From NCBI RefSeq assembly GCF_000171815.1, contig NZ_ABGR01000006.1:1-64000 (forward strand): a stretch of 64,000 nt of DNA. The letters run 5' to 3'. The first letter of the stretch is position 1. Each line of letters begins with the position of its first letter. Positions 51,071 to 60,321 of this stretch are shown here, in pieces. The DNA is from Vibrio sp. AND4 (lineage in GTDB: Bacteria > Pseudomonadota > Gammaproteobacteria > Enterobacterales > Vibrionaceae). The notes beneath the pieces are model-generated. The model was not told the DNA's origin, did not search any database, and saw nothing but the letters and a program-made list of their open reading frames with translations. The translations under genes and the position numbers were made by a program.

Positions 51071-53187
51071 TACATGCCAACCCGACCAAGAGGTTGAATA
51101 TTGATTTGTTGAGTCAGCTCTTGGAATGACAAAACTGGCAACTCGTAGTACTCAGATTCAATCAGCTTGCGTACATAGCGACGTACATCCATTGATACCA
51201 CTAGCACCGGCTTATTTGGCATGCGGCTCAAATCACCAATAGTTTGTTTTACGTCGCTAACAAACTGCTGAGTAACCGAAGGATCAAGGGCTAAATAACT
51301 GCCCGCAGAAGTCTGTCGAATACCGTTTCGTATCGTATCTTCCAAACTTTGATCGAGTAGATAGGCAGGCAACATATTTTCGCCGCTAGCATACTTGTAA
51401 CAGATATAACGTTTTAAGCTTGAACGGATATATTCCGTTAGCTGTACTACGTCTTTCTCTTTTTGTCCCCACTCAACCATAGCCTCTAAAATCATGCGTA
51501 AGTTACGAATAGAAATGTCCTCAGAAACCAAACGTTGCAAGATTTCTGTCATTTTTTGTAGCGGCACAATCCGCTGCGCCTCTTTGACGAGCTCTGAATA
51601 ACTGCCTTCCATTTGCTCAAGCAGGTAACGAGACTCTTGAATCCCAATAAAGTCTTGTGCGTATTCTTTGAGCACGTGAGAAAGGTGGTAAGTGAGAATA
51701 CGGTCAGGCGTCAGAAAGCCCACACGACTTTTTTGCAGTTTTTCTTGGTGACTTTGCTCCACCCAAATACTCGCAATGCCCGGAAGGAAGTCGTCATCTT
51801 TCTCGTAAGGTACACCTAATAGGTCAATTTGCTCATGACCCTCTGTCACTAATAGTTTTTCGCTTTCAATCCGACCACGAGCAACCGGCACTTCTTGCAG
51901 TTGAATCAAATATTCGCCGTCACTCATTCCTTCGTTAAAGCGCAAATGGATGCCGGGGAACGGCACACCGAGATCGAGATAAAGCGCTCGTCTAACTCGA
52001 GCCAGTTCATCATTAAGCGCCACGGCTTCCAAGCTCTCTTGTAAGCGAGAATCTAAGTCGATGAGCAGCGGCACCGTCATCGCAAACTCTTCTTGCTCGC
52101 CAAGTTTGCCTTTACTGTTGCGAGATGGTGTTGGCTTATTCGGTTTAGCCGCTGGCGAACCCGCACCTCGAGCGACAAAACTAGGTAAGTCCGAGCTTTC
52201 AGATTCACTCTGTTTTTTATTTTTATAGAACAAGAGGAAACCACCGCCACCCACCACCGCAGCAAGTACAAGGAAGGTAATGGTTGGAAAACCGGGGATG
52301 AGTGCGAATAGGATAAGCAAAATCCCCCCAACCAACAAAGCTCTCGGCTGTGCGGTTACCTGACCACCGATATCGGAGCCTAAGTCCGATGAATCCTCAT
52401 TTGAAACACGGGTAACGATGATGCCGGCCGTAATGGCGATGAACAGTGCTGGAATTTGAGAAACTAGGCCATCACCGATAGTCAGAACGGCGAACAATTC
52501 AAGCGCCTCAGAAGCGGACATGCCTTTTTGGGTAACCCCGATGGTAACACCACCTAGAATGTTGACCACGATGATAATGAGTCCTGCGATTGAGTCGCCT
52601 TTTACGAACTTCATCGCACCGTCCATCGAGCCATACATCTGGCTTTCTTTTTCAATTAATGAACGGCGGTGGCGCGCTTCATGAACATCGATCACCCCTG
52701 CACGCATGTCGCCATCAATACTCATCTGCTTACCCGGCATCGCATCCAGAGAGAATCGAGCACCGACTTCAGCCACCCTTTCAGAACCTTTCGTAATCAC
52801 CATAAACTGGACAATAGTGATGATCAGGAAGACAACGATACCCACCACCAAGTTACCACCGACCACAAAGCTACCGAAGGTGTATACGATCTGGCCTGCA
52901 TCGCCTTGCAAAAGGATAAGTCTCGTTGTAGTGACTGAGAGTGATAAGCGAAACAGTGTCGTGATCAGCAATACAGCTGGGAACGCAGAAAATTCCAAAG
53001 GTGAAGTAATATAGATAGCAAGCATCAACAAGACGACCGCTATACTCATGTTGGTACCGATGAGTACATCCACTAATGCCGTCGGTAAAGGCAAAATCAT
53101 CATAAAGACAATCGCCAATAGCATTACGGCAAGCATGATGTCTTTACGCTGTCCGACTTTGTTTAGAATATTGATCAACTTATTCAT
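51070..53187 (-). CDS. vcrD: T3SS export gate protein VcrD (SctV family)
   Basis: Large inner-membrane component of the export apparatus (LcrD/YscV, FlhA family), 705 aa. I chose the ATG at 53187 ([17 protein letters not shown]), which overlaps the vscY end by 8 bp. The upstream frame to 53250 lies in vscY. About seven to eight membrane helices occupy residues 20-330, with the family FHIPEP-like stretch ([20 protein letters not shown]) near 165. The C-terminal cytosolic domain forms the nonameric ring that receives substrates. Confidence 0.96.
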   Translation of the reverse strand: MNKLINILNKVGQRKDIMLAVMLLAIVFMMILPLPTALVDVLIGTNMSIAVVLLMLAIYITSPLEFSAFPAVLLITTLFRLSLSVTTTRLILLQGDAGQIVYTFGSFVVGGNLVVGIVVFLIITIVQFMVITKGSERVAEVGARFSLDAMPGKQMSIDGDMRAGVIDVHEARHRRSLIEKESQMYGSMDGAMKFVKGDSIAGLIIIVVNILGGVTIGVTQKGMSASEALELFAVLTIGDGLVSQIPALFIAITAGIIVTRVSNEDSSDLGSDIGGQVTAQPRALLVGGILLILFALIPGFPTITFLVLAAVVGGGGFLLFYKNKKQSESESSDLPSFVARGAGSPAAKPNKPTPSRNSKGKLGEQEEFAMTVPLLIDLDSRLQESLEAVALNDELARVRRALYLDLGVPFPGIHLRFNEGMSDGEYLIQLQEVPVARGRIESEKLLVTEGHEQIDLLGVPYEKDDDFLPGIASIWVEQSHQEKLQKSRVGFLTPDRILTYHLSHVLKEYAQDFIGIQESRYLLEQMEGSYSELVKEAQRIVPLQKMTEILQRLVSEDISIRNLRMILEAMVEWGQKEKDVVQLTEYIRSSLKRYICYKYASGENMLPAYLLDQSLEDTIRNGIRQTSAGSYLALDPSVTQQFVSDVKQTIGDLSRMPNKPVLVVSMDVRRYVRKLIESEYYELPVLSFQELTQQINIQPLGRVGM

Positions 53188-53518
53188 TTGATTCACTATT
53201 AATAGATTGTAAATAACGTCGATGAGCGCGGCGAGCACCCTCAACATCATGTTGTTTCCAGCGCGCTTGACTTAAACAAAACCACAAACCCGTTTGGTTT
53301 GAATCTTCAGTTTGTAATAAGCTTTCGCACAACTCGGCTGCACGCGTGTACCGACCGGAATGCAGGCACGCCACCGCTAAAGTTTGGCGAGCACCTTGAT
53401 GATGCGGTTCAATTTCCAGCACTGCATCAAGCAAAGTAATGGCTTGTTCAGGCTTTTGGTATTGAACTTGAAGTGCAGCGTGGACAAGTAATAGCTCGAC
53501 ATCTTTGGTTTGCAACAT
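53180..53518 (-). CDS. vscY: T3SS protein VscY
   Basis: YscY family, 112 aa, a TPR-like helical chaperone for VscX. Repeats [20 protein letters not shown] and [20 protein letters not shown] are visible. It follows vscX by 5 bp and overlaps vcrD, matching the Yersinia order yscX-yscY-lcrD. Confidence 0.92.
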   Translation of the reverse strand: MLQTKDVELLLVHAALQVQYQKPEQAITLLDAVLEIEPHHQGARQTLAVACLHSGRYTRAAELCESLLQTEDSNQTGLWFCLSQARWKQHDVEGARRAHRRYLQSINSESNE

Positions 53519-53523
53519 GGGCT

Positions 53524-53901
53524 TTAAACCTGAATCAGTAGATTCAACGCCATGGTGAGATAGCGTTGGTCTAATTGGGTATTTTGAAGAGTTTCCGCAG
53601 CTTGAGTAAGCGTGCGAGAACCACTTTGCTGCGCTAATTCCTGAAGCCTCAACTGAGTGGTATCAAACTGCTGTCGGTACTTATCTGGGCGAAGTAACTC
53701 TGAATGAGTAAGCTTTGGTTTGGCAAGTGATATCAAGTACTGCTCTGAGGGGCGAAGATCATATAACTTCTCCAAATGAGTCGCGATGGCTTGACCATCA
53801 GGCAAGAGCTGAAAGCGCTGAGGAAAATCGCTTTCAACATGCTCTAGAGAAACGTGAGTAAAACCTTCGATACCAACGTTTAATGTACTAATACGATTCA
53901 T
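53524..53901 (-). CDS. vscX: T3SS protein VscX
   Basis: YscX family, 125 aa, an early-secreted protein needed for assembly that binds VscY and the export gate. It overlaps sycN by 4 bp (ATGA). A central LRPSEQYLISLAKPKLTHSE segment and the C-terminal helix QRYLTMALNLLIQV are typical. Confidence 0.92.
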   Translation of the reverse strand: MNRISTLNVGIEGFTHVSLEHVESDFPQRFQLLPDGQAIATHLEKLYDLRPSEQYLISLAKPKLTHSELLRPDKYRQQFDTTQLRLQELAQQSGSRTLTQAAETLQNTQLDQRYLTMALNLLIQV

Positions 53902-54272
53902 AAACCTGCCACATCGTTATGTAAGCGGGTCAGAAGTGCGAACGCTTGTTCAATGGTTGGCAGCGTTACCTCATCACCTTCAATTTGTGCAGAAAACACC
54001 AGCGTCTGTTCATCCAACAACCCAGCTTTAATGATGAACGGCCAGCCTTGTCCAGCATGACAAAACCCCAACGCTTTTTTAATCGCTTCGTTTGACTCGT
54101 GCCAAGACAACGGCTTCGTTAGCATAAGAAACAAGCAGCCCTGATGTTTCTCGATGTGCAACGTACCACTTTGTTCAAAGCTCAGTTGAACACGTCCTGC
54201 TACAGAGAAATCCACCGCTTCAAGCCCCATTCCTCTGCAAAAGTCATCCACCGATGCATCAATCCAATTCAT
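53898..54272 (-). CDS. sycN: T3SS chaperone SycN-like
   Basis: Class I chaperone fold, 124 aa, acidic. In Yersinia, SycN and YscB bind the N-terminus of the gatekeeper YopN. Its start overlaps tyeA by 14 bp. The family pattern VDDFCRGMGLEAVDF near residue 8 and LFLMLTKPL near 46 is visible. Confidence 0.9.
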   Translation of the reverse strand: MNWIDASVDDFCRGMGLEAVDFSVAGRVQLSFEQSGTLHIEKHQGCLFLMLTKPLSWHESNEAIKKALGFCHAGQGWPFIIKAGLLDEQTLVFSAQIEGDEVTLPTIEQAFALLTRLHNDVAGL

Positions 54273-54543
54273 CGTCCCACATTTCCTCTTCTTCTAAATC
54301 AATCGCTTCATCAAGCGCTTTTTGAACGGCCTGAATTAGGTTTTGTCGTTGTTCTTCATCGTTAAATACATCGATAGGAATATGTCGAACCAGTTTATGT
54401 AGCTCCCTAAAAAAGCTAATTTTTCGCTCTGTGGATTCTAAATTCATCGAATTCACTAGGTTCCATATTTCACTAGTTCCTACCCAGCGCTGTTCAACCA
54501 AAGAAATGACATCTGACATCAAATCAGTAACTTGATAAGCCAT
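54259..54543 (-). CDS. tyeA: T3SS gatekeeper partner TyeA-like
   Basis: A 94-aa helical protein that binds the C-terminus of VopN to block premature effector export. Start ATG at 54543 overlaps the vopN end by 20 bp, so it is translationally coupled. The IWNLVNSMNLES and FFRELHKLVRHIP segments and acidic C-terminus are as in TyeA. In some species the two genes are fused or frameshifted together; here they are separate. Confidence 0.92.
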   Translation of the reverse strand: MAYQVTDLMSDVISLVEQRWVGTSEIWNLVNSMNLESTERKISFFRELHKLVRHIPIDVFNDEEQRQNLIQAVQKALDEAIDLEEEEMWDDELD

Positions 54544-55423
54544 AACTCGCCTGCTGAGGTTTGAATATCTGGTACAGATTGCTAACTTGATCTTTTAGAG
54601 TATTGAGTGTCTTAAGTGTTTGCATGTCTGATATCAATAGTCGAAGCTTGACGGGATCGATGCTGCTGCCTTGAACACTTAAGTCTGCACTCATACCTTG
54701 CAACAAAAAGTCCACAGCCGTGGATACTTCTTTTTCACCAAAACGCTCGACCACATCCTTGTATGCTGCACCTAACCCTTGGTAACTGTGTACAGTGTCA
54801 CGATAGAAACCGCGCAGCTGGTGCAAACTGCTAAAGCCTTGCTCTTGGCTGTATTCATCGGCAAAATTTGAAACGCGAATTTCGGTGTTGATCTGAGAAA
54901 AAGAATCCAGATCTTGCTCAAAGTTCGAAAGTGCTTTGTCAACCAGCGCCAATAAGTTCTTACTTTCAGGGTTAGCACCTAGGAACTTCTTCACCGCTTG
55001 TAACGCGAGATACTGATGGCTCTTCTCTTCAGAGAAACCATTGAGATAGGCCTGTAACTGGGCCATCGTTGATAAGTTGCCACTCGCCAGTTTAGTAGCG
55101 AGATCTTTGATCTTTTGATTCTTCTCTAGATCAGGCACTTTTTTCAGGTAATCAGAGACCAGCTCATGGGCTTCATTCAAACGAATGCTGCCATCTTTTA
55201 CTTTGCGTTTTGTCAGGTCTTTTTCTGCTTTTTCTGAGCCAAGAGCCGTCAGTTCTTCCATGGCATCAAAAAGTGACTGAGTTGCATTATGTATACGGAC
55301 AGTTTCACCACGATAACTGCCATTCGCTGCCGCTCCCGCGCGTGAAGATTCAAAGCCACTTCGAATTGACGAGTCAAATGTATTGCTCGTTGAGATTTGG
55401 CTATTGTTAGCTATAGTGCTCAT
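54524..55423 (-). CDS. vopN: T3SS gatekeeper VopN
   Basis: YopN/PopN family (SctW), the secreted plug that enforces translocator-before-effector order and the calcium/contact signal. I chose the ATG at 55423, giving a 299-aa product starting MSTIANNSQISTSNTF, because AAAGGAG precedes it by 8 bases. The open frame to 55486 runs into the promoter. First gene of the eleven- to twelve-gene minus-strand operon, transcribed from the ExsA-type promoter at 55454-55504. Confidence 0.95.
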   Translation of the reverse strand: MSTIANNSQISTSNTFDSSIRSGFESSRAGAAANGSYRGETVRIHNATQSLFDAMEELTALGSEKAEKDLTKRKVKDGSIRLNEAHELVSDYLKKVPDLEKNQKIKDLATKLASGNLSTMAQLQAYLNGFSEEKSHQYLALQAVKKFLGANPESKNLLALVDKALSNFEQDLDSFSQINTEIRVSNFADEYSQEQGFSSLHQLRGFYRDTVHSYQGLGAAYKDVVERFGEKEVSTAVDFLLQGMSADLSVQGSSIDPVKLRLLISDMQTLKTLNTLKDQVSNLYQIFKPQQASYGLSSY

Positions 55424-55453
55424 TTGTTGCACTCCTTTGTATAATATCATTCG

Positions 55454-55504
55454 ATTATAGGGATTGCGTTTATAGTCGGCTGTCAAAATCAGACGTGTTT
55501 TTTT
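55454..55504 (-). promoter_or_regulatory. ExsA-type promoter of the vopN operon
   Basis: On the minus strand an A7 tract followed by CACGTCTGATTTTGACAG (25-bp site 55480-55504) matches the ExsA consensus (A-tract, then MyGnC, then YTGnMA). Its -35-like TTGACA (55481-55486) is separated by exactly 21 bp from TATAAT (55454-55459). The unusual 21-22 bp spacing is a known hallmark of ExsA-dependent promoters. The vopN ATG is 31 bp further on. Confidence 0.85.
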
Positions 55505-55523
55505 AGGCCATTTTCAGTTTTCT

Positions 55524-55575
55524 AAAAACTCCCGACCAATAGTCACTATAAATCCTGCACCATCCTCTTTATTCT
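55524..55575 (+). promoter_or_regulatory. Candidate ExsA site and promoter of the vscN operon
   Basis: On the plus strand AAAAACTCCCGACCAATAGT (55524-55543) keeps the A-tract, the MYG and the RCY core of the ExsA consensus, but the TGnnA end is poor. A TATTCT box at 55570-55575 lies 22 bp from the -35 position. Weaker than the divergent vopN promoter. Confidence 0.5.
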
Positions 55576-55608
55576 CCCAGCATCTGTTATTGCGCGTATA
55601 TTCTTAAA

Positions 55609-56931
55609 TTGAACGACTTCTCATACATCACCGAAACCCAACAATCAGCAATCAAACAAACACGTTTGATCCAAATCCGTGGTCGCGTAACTCAGGTTAC
55701 TGGCACCATCATCAAAGCCGTCGTGCCTGGTGTACGTGTCGGCGAGCTTTGTGAACTTCGTAATCCAGATCAAACCCTGTCGCTGCTTGCGGAAGTGGTT
55801 GGTTTTCAGCAACACCATGCGTTACTAACCCCACTTGGCAATATGTTCGGTATCTCTTCTAATACCGAAGTGAGCCCACTGGGAAAAATGCACGAAGTCG
55901 GTGTTGGTGATCACCTATTAGGGAAAATACTCGATGGCTTGGGTCGTCCATTTGACGGGACCCAGAACAGTGAACCAACTGCTTGGTATCCGGTATACAG
56001 AGATGCACCGCCACCTATGCAAAGAAAACTCATTGAAAAACCCATATCGATGGGCGTGCGTTCAATAGACGGATTGCTCACCTGCGGTGAAGGACAAAGG
56101 ATGGGCATTTTTGCTGCGGCTGGCGGAGGCAAAAGTACCCTGCTTGCTAAGCTTATCCGCTCTGCCGATGTCGATGTAACCGTGCTCGCCCTCATCGGTG
56201 AGAGGGGAAGAGAAGTTAGAGAGTTTATTGAACATGATCTGGGTGAAGAAGGCATGGCAAAGTCAGTGCTCGTTGTCGCCACCTCAGACAGGCCAGCCAT
56301 GGAACGAGCCAAAGCCGCATTTGTCGCAACTTCCATCGCAGAGTATTTCCGAGACCAAGGAAAACGCGTCCTACTGCTTATGGATTCAGTGACGCGTTTT
56401 GCCCGAGCTCAAAGAGAAATCGGTTTGGCGGCGGGCGAACCACCAACACGACGAGGCTATCCGCCTTCTGTTTTCGCTGCACTACCAAAACTGATGGAAC
56501 GTGCTGGTCAATCAGATAAAGGCTCCATCACGGCCCTGTATACCGTGCTTGTAGAGGGTGATGATATGACAGAGCCCGTCGCAGATGAGACCCGTTCGAT
56601 ACTTGATGGCCATATTATTCTTTCACGGAAACTGGCGGCAATGAACCACTATCCAGCCATTGACGTGCTCCGCTCAGCGAGCCGCGTGATGAACCAGATC
56701 GTAGACAAGACGCATCAAGCTTCAGCCGCCCACATGCGTGAAATGCTGGCCAAATATGAAGAAGTCGAACTGCTAATAAAGATAGGTGAATATCAACATG
56801 GTGCTGACAGTAGAGCTGATATGGCCATTGCACAAGGTGATGATATTCGAGAATTCTTACGTCAAGGCACGCACGAACCAAGTGAACTCGGAGAAACCAT
56901 TACTCAACTGAGTGGGATCGCTGGCTTATGA
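55609..56931 (+). CDS. vscN: T3SS ATPase VscN
   Basis: SctN family hexameric ATPase that strips chaperones and unfolds substrates, 440 aa. I accept the TTG at 55609 because it gives the family-length N-terminus ([12 protein letters not shown]) and no ATG lies near. Walker [17 protein letters not shown] is near residue 165 and Walker [17 protein letters not shown] near 250. Arg-finger region [14 protein letters not shown] is near 350. It shares a 4-bp ATGA-type overlap with vscO. Confidence 0.95.
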   Translation: MNDFSYITETQQSAIKQTRLIQIRGRVTQVTGTIIKAVVPGVRVGELCELRNPDQTLSLLAEVVGFQQHHALLTPLGNMFGISSNTEVSPLGKMHEVGVGDHLLGKILDGLGRPFDGTQNSEPTAWYPVYRDAPPPMQRKLIEKPISMGVRSIDGLLTCGEGQRMGIFAAAGGGKSTLLAKLIRSADVDVTVLALIGERGREVREFIEHDLGEEGMAKSVLVVATSDRPAMERAKAAFVATSIAEYFRDQGKRVLLLMDSVTRFARAQREIGLAAGEPPTRRGYPPSVFAALPKLMERAGQSDKGSITALYTVLVEGDDMTEPVADETRSILDGHIILSRKLAAMNHYPAIDVLRSASRVMNQIVDKTHQASAAHMREMLAKYEEVELLIKIGEYQHGADSRADMAIAQGDDIREFLRQGTHEPSELGETITQLSGIAGL

Positions 56932-57389
56932 TTGAGAAGCTACTAGAGATCAAAAAGATTCGTGCAGACCGCGCAGACAGCGCGGTTCAGCAACAAGAGT
57001 ATCGAGTCAATAATGCGAGGGCTTCACTCCGAAAAGCGGAACAATCCGTCGTCGATTATCGCCTTTGGCGGGAAGAAGAAGAAGAGCGACGTTTCGCAAA
57101 AGCAAAACAAAAAACGGTTGTTCTGAAAGAGCTTGAAGTGTTACGCCAAGAAATTGCACTGCTAAGGGAAAGAGAAGCCGATTTAAAACAGCGAGCAGCG
57201 GAAGCCAAAAAGGCACTAGAACAGGAGAACCAAAAGCTCAAGGAAAGACAGCAAGAGGCACTAGCCGCCCACAAAACCAAAGAGAAATTCATTCAATTAC
57301 ACGAACAAGAAATCGCTGAACAAGCACGTCAGGTGCAATATCAAGAAGAGCTCGAACAAGAAGAGTTCCGCAGCGTTGTCGTTTCATAG
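56928..57389 (+). CDS. vscO: T3SS stalk protein VscO
   Basis: YscO/FliJ-like long coiled-coil, 153 aa, linking ATPase and export gate. The sequence is almost entirely heptad-like K/E/Q/A/R (about residues 20-145). Start overlaps the vscN stop by four bases. Confidence 0.92.
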   Translation: MIEKLLEIKKIRADRADSAVQQQEYRVNNARASLRKAEQSVVDYRLWREEEEERRFAKAKQKTVVLKELEVLRQEIALLREREADLKQRAAEAKKALEQENQKLKERQQEALAAHKTKEKFIQLHEQEIAEQARQVQYQEELEQEEFRSVVVS

Positions 57390-57398
57390 AAGGTAAAA

Positions 57399-58433
57399 AT
57401 GCGAGTCAAAAACGATCATCCAAACACTAATGACAACCCTCAAAAAGTTGAGATGAGTCCAGTCCCTCACGTTTCTAAAGAGCTTGAATCTCGGTTTGAT
57501 AATGCGCTTAAACCAAAGAAAGCGGAAAAGGAGCGTGAGTCCGAAGCCTCTCGCCTATTCGCAACAGTCTTGAATGCGGATAAACTCGATCACTCGAATC
57601 ACAAAGACCAACTAAATAGAACGTCCTCTAAGTTGAAGAAAGAGCTGCTAGAAAACGAAAAAGACCCTGCCGCGCTTATCTTAGACAGCAAAATTGCTTC
57701 GCCTCATGATCCAAAAACACTTTCTGCCAATTTACCAAACATTTTGAAGGATCAGACGCAACCTATCCAGCCAGAGCACACTCAACCCTCAACCGTGCAG
57801 AGTGTAATACAAGGCCAACAGCACAAGCTTGACAAGGCAACCCAGAAAATCGATCCGACAACAAAAGATGCCGCTGCTTTTGTTGATTCCAAAGCTGTGT
57901 TATCCACCCTTGAAGAGAAGATTAAGCCGCTCAAGCACGTCGAACTGAGTCATCGCTCAGAGTCGGAGGCTAAGTTGCCACCGACAATAAACCCGGGCCA
58001 GTCACCAACACAAGGTGACAGTATTCTTAGGAACATTGAAACACAAGCGCCGAGTAGCAGAACGCAAGACGTGACAGAGTTGATTAACAAATTAGTTAAA
58101 GAGATCCACGTTTCTCTTCCTTCAGTCAACGCGAAAGAAGTGAGGCTGCTTATCAATGAAGGTCAGTTAAAAGGTGGCGAGATCTCCATTAAACAAGACA
58201 ACTTTGGCTACAGTGTTGTAATTAGGCAAGAACACGCCCTGTCTCTGATCAGTCAGACAGCAAAACAAGATTTAACCAACCGCCTAAATAGCTTAGGGAT
58301 TGAACAGCCGATACGAGTTACCGTAAGCGAACAAATGAACCACCAGCAAAACCAACAAGATCAACAAGATCAACAGCGTTCACGACAGCAACGCAGCATT
58401 TATGATGAATGGCAACCTGAGGACGAAATATGA
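57399..58433 (+). CDS. vscP: T3SS needle-length ruler / substrate switch protein VscP
   Basis: YscP/PscP family (SctP), 344 aa. The long hydrophilic, repeat-poor ruler region (1-215) is rich in K/D/S/P and probably extended. A compact T3S4 switch domain (about 230-315: NKLVKEIHVSLPSVNAKEVR, IKQDNFGYSVVIR, LTNRLNSLGI) follows. The C-terminus is Q-rich (NQQDQQDQQRSRQQ). Length of the ruler should set needle length. It overlaps vscQ by 4 bp. Confidence 0.9.
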   Translation: MRVKNDHPNTNDNPQKVEMSPVPHVSKELESRFDNALKPKKAEKERESEASRLFATVLNADKLDHSNHKDQLNRTSSKLKKELLENEKDPAALILDSKIASPHDPKTLSANLPNILKDQTQPIQPEHTQPSTVQSVIQGQQHKLDKATQKIDPTTKDAAAFVDSKAVLSTLEEKIKPLKHVELSHRSESEAKLPPTINPGQSPTQGDSILRNIETQAPSSRTQDVTELINKLVKEIHVSLPSVNAKEVRLLINEGQLKGGEISIKQDNFGYSVVIRQEHALSLISQTAKQDLTNRLNSLGIEQPIRVTVSEQMNHQQNQQDQQDQQRSRQQRSIYDEWQPEDEI

Positions 58434-59395
58434 TCGCTGATTTCCCAAAGGTCGATCCTTCAAGTATCACACTGAGCAATCAACTGTGCGCAAAACAATG
58501 CCACTTTCAAGATAGCCAGAGTAATAGTTTGTCACTCACTCTTGGACAAAAGCCCGAATTTTCGGGCCACCGTTTGACGCTACTCATAGGCGGACAAACC
58601 ATTCAAATTGATTTCAGTGGTGCGCAATTACAGCAATGGTTGCATGGCATTCTTGACTCAACGGCATTTGAATCACTACCGAACTCATTGCAACTATCAT
58701 TGCTAAACAACCAAATTGACCCCTACGCCGATGTGATTAAAGGTCTATTTGGTCAGCTTCCAGTGTTGAGCAAGCTACAAGCTTATGAACAGCAAACCTC
58801 GCAAGAAAACGTCTTACTGATCACCATCAACCGTGAGGATGTATCTCTTAGCTTGTGGGTCCACGAAGGGCGAGATGTGCTGATTGATACACTGCCGCAA
58901 GCCCCATCTTACCTGAGTCAAAACATTGAACTGCCTTTGTGGTTGAGCTTTGGTAAAACACGTTTGACACTCAGTCAATTCGATCAACTGGAACTGGGCG
59001 ACGTGGTATTTTTCGATGATTGCTACATCGCTCAACACCAAGTGCTGCTTCAGGTATCCAGTCAAAACCTTTGGCGAGGCCAACTCGACAATACAACTCT
59101 CCATATCCAAGAAAAAGAATCCAATATGAATGATATCAATAGCTCTGAAGCACTCACCGACCACCAGCAATTGCCAATTGAACTGACTTTCGATGTTGGT
59201 CAGCAAACCATTACTTTAGAACAGCTTAATGCGCTGCAGCCGGGTTTCACCTTTGAGCTAAACCAGCCAGTTTCTAACCCTGTGACCATGCGAGCAAATG
59301 GCAAAATTATTGGTGAATGCGAGCTTGTGAACATCAATGAACGCTTAGGTGTACGTGTACTCGAACTGTTTGGCGGCAGTCAGGAGCCAGTATGA
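58430..59395 (+). CDS. vscQ: T3SS cytosolic C-ring/sorting platform protein VscQ
   Basis: YscQ (SctQ) family, 321 aa. The C-terminal FliN-type SPOA domain (about 245-318: LPIELTFDVGQQTITLEQLN and LGVRVLEL) follows a second SPOA-like part (about 165-220). An internal in-frame ATG at 59126 probably makes a separate C-terminal product. Translationally coupled at both ends (ATGA). Confidence 0.93.
   Translation: MIADFPKVDPSSITLSNQLCAKQCHFQDSQSNSLSLTLGQKPEFSGHRLTLLIGGQTIQIDFSGAQLQQWLHGILDSTAFESLPNSLQLSLLNNQIDPYADVIKGLFGQLPVLSKLQAYEQQTSQENVLLITINREDVSLSLWVHEGRDVLIDTLPQAPSYLSQNIELPLWLSFGKTRLTLSQFDQLELGDVVFFDDCYIAQHQVLLQVSSQNLWRGQLDNTTLHIQEKESNMNDINSSEALTDHQQLPIELTFDVGQQTITLEQLNALQPGFTFELNQPVSNPVTMRANGKIIGECELVNINERLGVRVLELFGGSQEPV
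59126..59395 (+). CDS. Internal-start product VscQ-C (C-terminal SPOA protein)
   Basis: In-frame ATG at 59126 (codon 233 of vscQ) opens MNDINSSEALTDHQQLPIEL, an 89-aa SPOA protein, placed exactly at the linker between the two SPOA parts. AAGAAAAAG lies about 8 bases upstream as a ribosome site. Yersinia YscQ and relatives use an equivalent internal start, and the short product is needed for sorting-platform assembly. Expected by homology of layout, not demonstrated here. Confidence 0.6.
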   Translation: MNDINSSEALTDHQQLPIELTFDVGQQTITLEQLNALQPGFTFELNQPVSNPVTMRANGKIIGECELVNINERLGVRVLELFGGSQEPV

Positions 59396-60042
59396 TCCAG
59401 TTACCTGATGAACTGAACCTCATCGTCTCACTCGCTCTACTTGCTTTGATTCCTTTTATTGCAATGATGGCGACTTCTTTCGTCAAGCTCGCTGTGGTTT
59501 TCTCCCTGCTGAGAAATGCACTGGGTGTGCAACAAATTCCACCCAACATGGCGCTGTACGGGTTGGCGATCATTTTGTCGATCTTCATCATGGCACCCGT
59601 TGGTTTTGAAACCTATGACTATGTGAAGCAACATGATATCTCGCTCGAGGATTCAGAGACTATTGAAGGCTTGATTGAAAGTGGATTACAGCCATATCGT
59701 GAATTTCTGAAAAAGCACATTCGTGAAACTGAGTCAGCCTTTTTTACCGATGCAGCAAAAACCTTGTGGCCACAAAAATACGTCGACCGCCTGGAATCAG
59801 ACAGCTTATTGTTACTCCTCCCCGCCTTTACGGTCAGCGAATTGACGAGGGCTTTTGAAATTGGTTTCTTGTTGTACCTACCATTCATCGCTATCGACTT
59901 GATCGTATCCAACATCTTATTGGCGATGGGCATGATGATGGTTTCACCAATGACCATATCACTGCCATTTAAGCTTTTGCTCTTCGTATTGCTAGACGGG
60001 TGGACCAAGCTGACCCATGGCTTAGTGCTCAGTTACGGGTAA
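59392..60042 (+). CDS. vscR: T3SS export apparatus protein VscR
   Basis: SctR (FliP/YscR) family, 216 aa with four membrane helices. The family pattern TSFVKLAVVFSLLRNALGVQ near residue 25 and FLLYLPFIAIDLIVSNILLA near 162 are characteristic. Forms the export pore with VscS and VscT. Overlaps vscQ by four bases. Confidence 0.96.
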   Translation: MIQLPDELNLIVSLALLALIPFIAMMATSFVKLAVVFSLLRNALGVQQIPPNMALYGLAIILSIFIMAPVGFETYDYVKQHDISLEDSETIEGLIESGLQPYREFLKKHIRETESAFFTDAAKTLWPQKYVDRLESDSLLLLLPAFTVSELTRAFEIGFLLYLPFIAIDLIVSNILLAMGMMMVSPMTISLPFKLLLFVLLDGWTKLTHGLVLSYG

Positions 60043-60054
60043 AAGGAAAGAAGT

Positions 60055-60321
60055 ATGAATCCAGCTGAAATCATCCACTTTACGACTCAAGCTCTAACAC
60101 TTGTTCTTTTCTTGTCGCTACCACCAATTTTGGTAGCGGCACTTGTCGGTACTTTGGTCTCTTTGATCCAAGCGCTGACACAAGTGCAAGAACAGACATT
60201 GGGATTTGTCGTCAAACTGATTGCCGTCATCATTACCTTATTTGTCACTACTCAATGGTTGGGCGCAGAACTACACTCATTTGCCACATTGACTTTGGAT
60301 AAAATCCCTTACATACGATGA
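60055..60321 (+). CDS. vscS: T3SS export apparatus protein VscS
   Basis: SctS (FliQ/YscS) family, 88 aa, with two membrane helices (about 15-40 and 50-70). Central ALVGTLVSLIQALTQVQEQT loop motif as in FliQ. Overlaps vscT by 4 bp. Confidence 0.95.
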   Translation: MNPAEIIHFTTQALTLVLFLSLPPILVAALVGTLVSLIQALTQVQEQTLGFVVKLIAVIITLFVTTQWLGAELHSFATLTLDKIPYIR

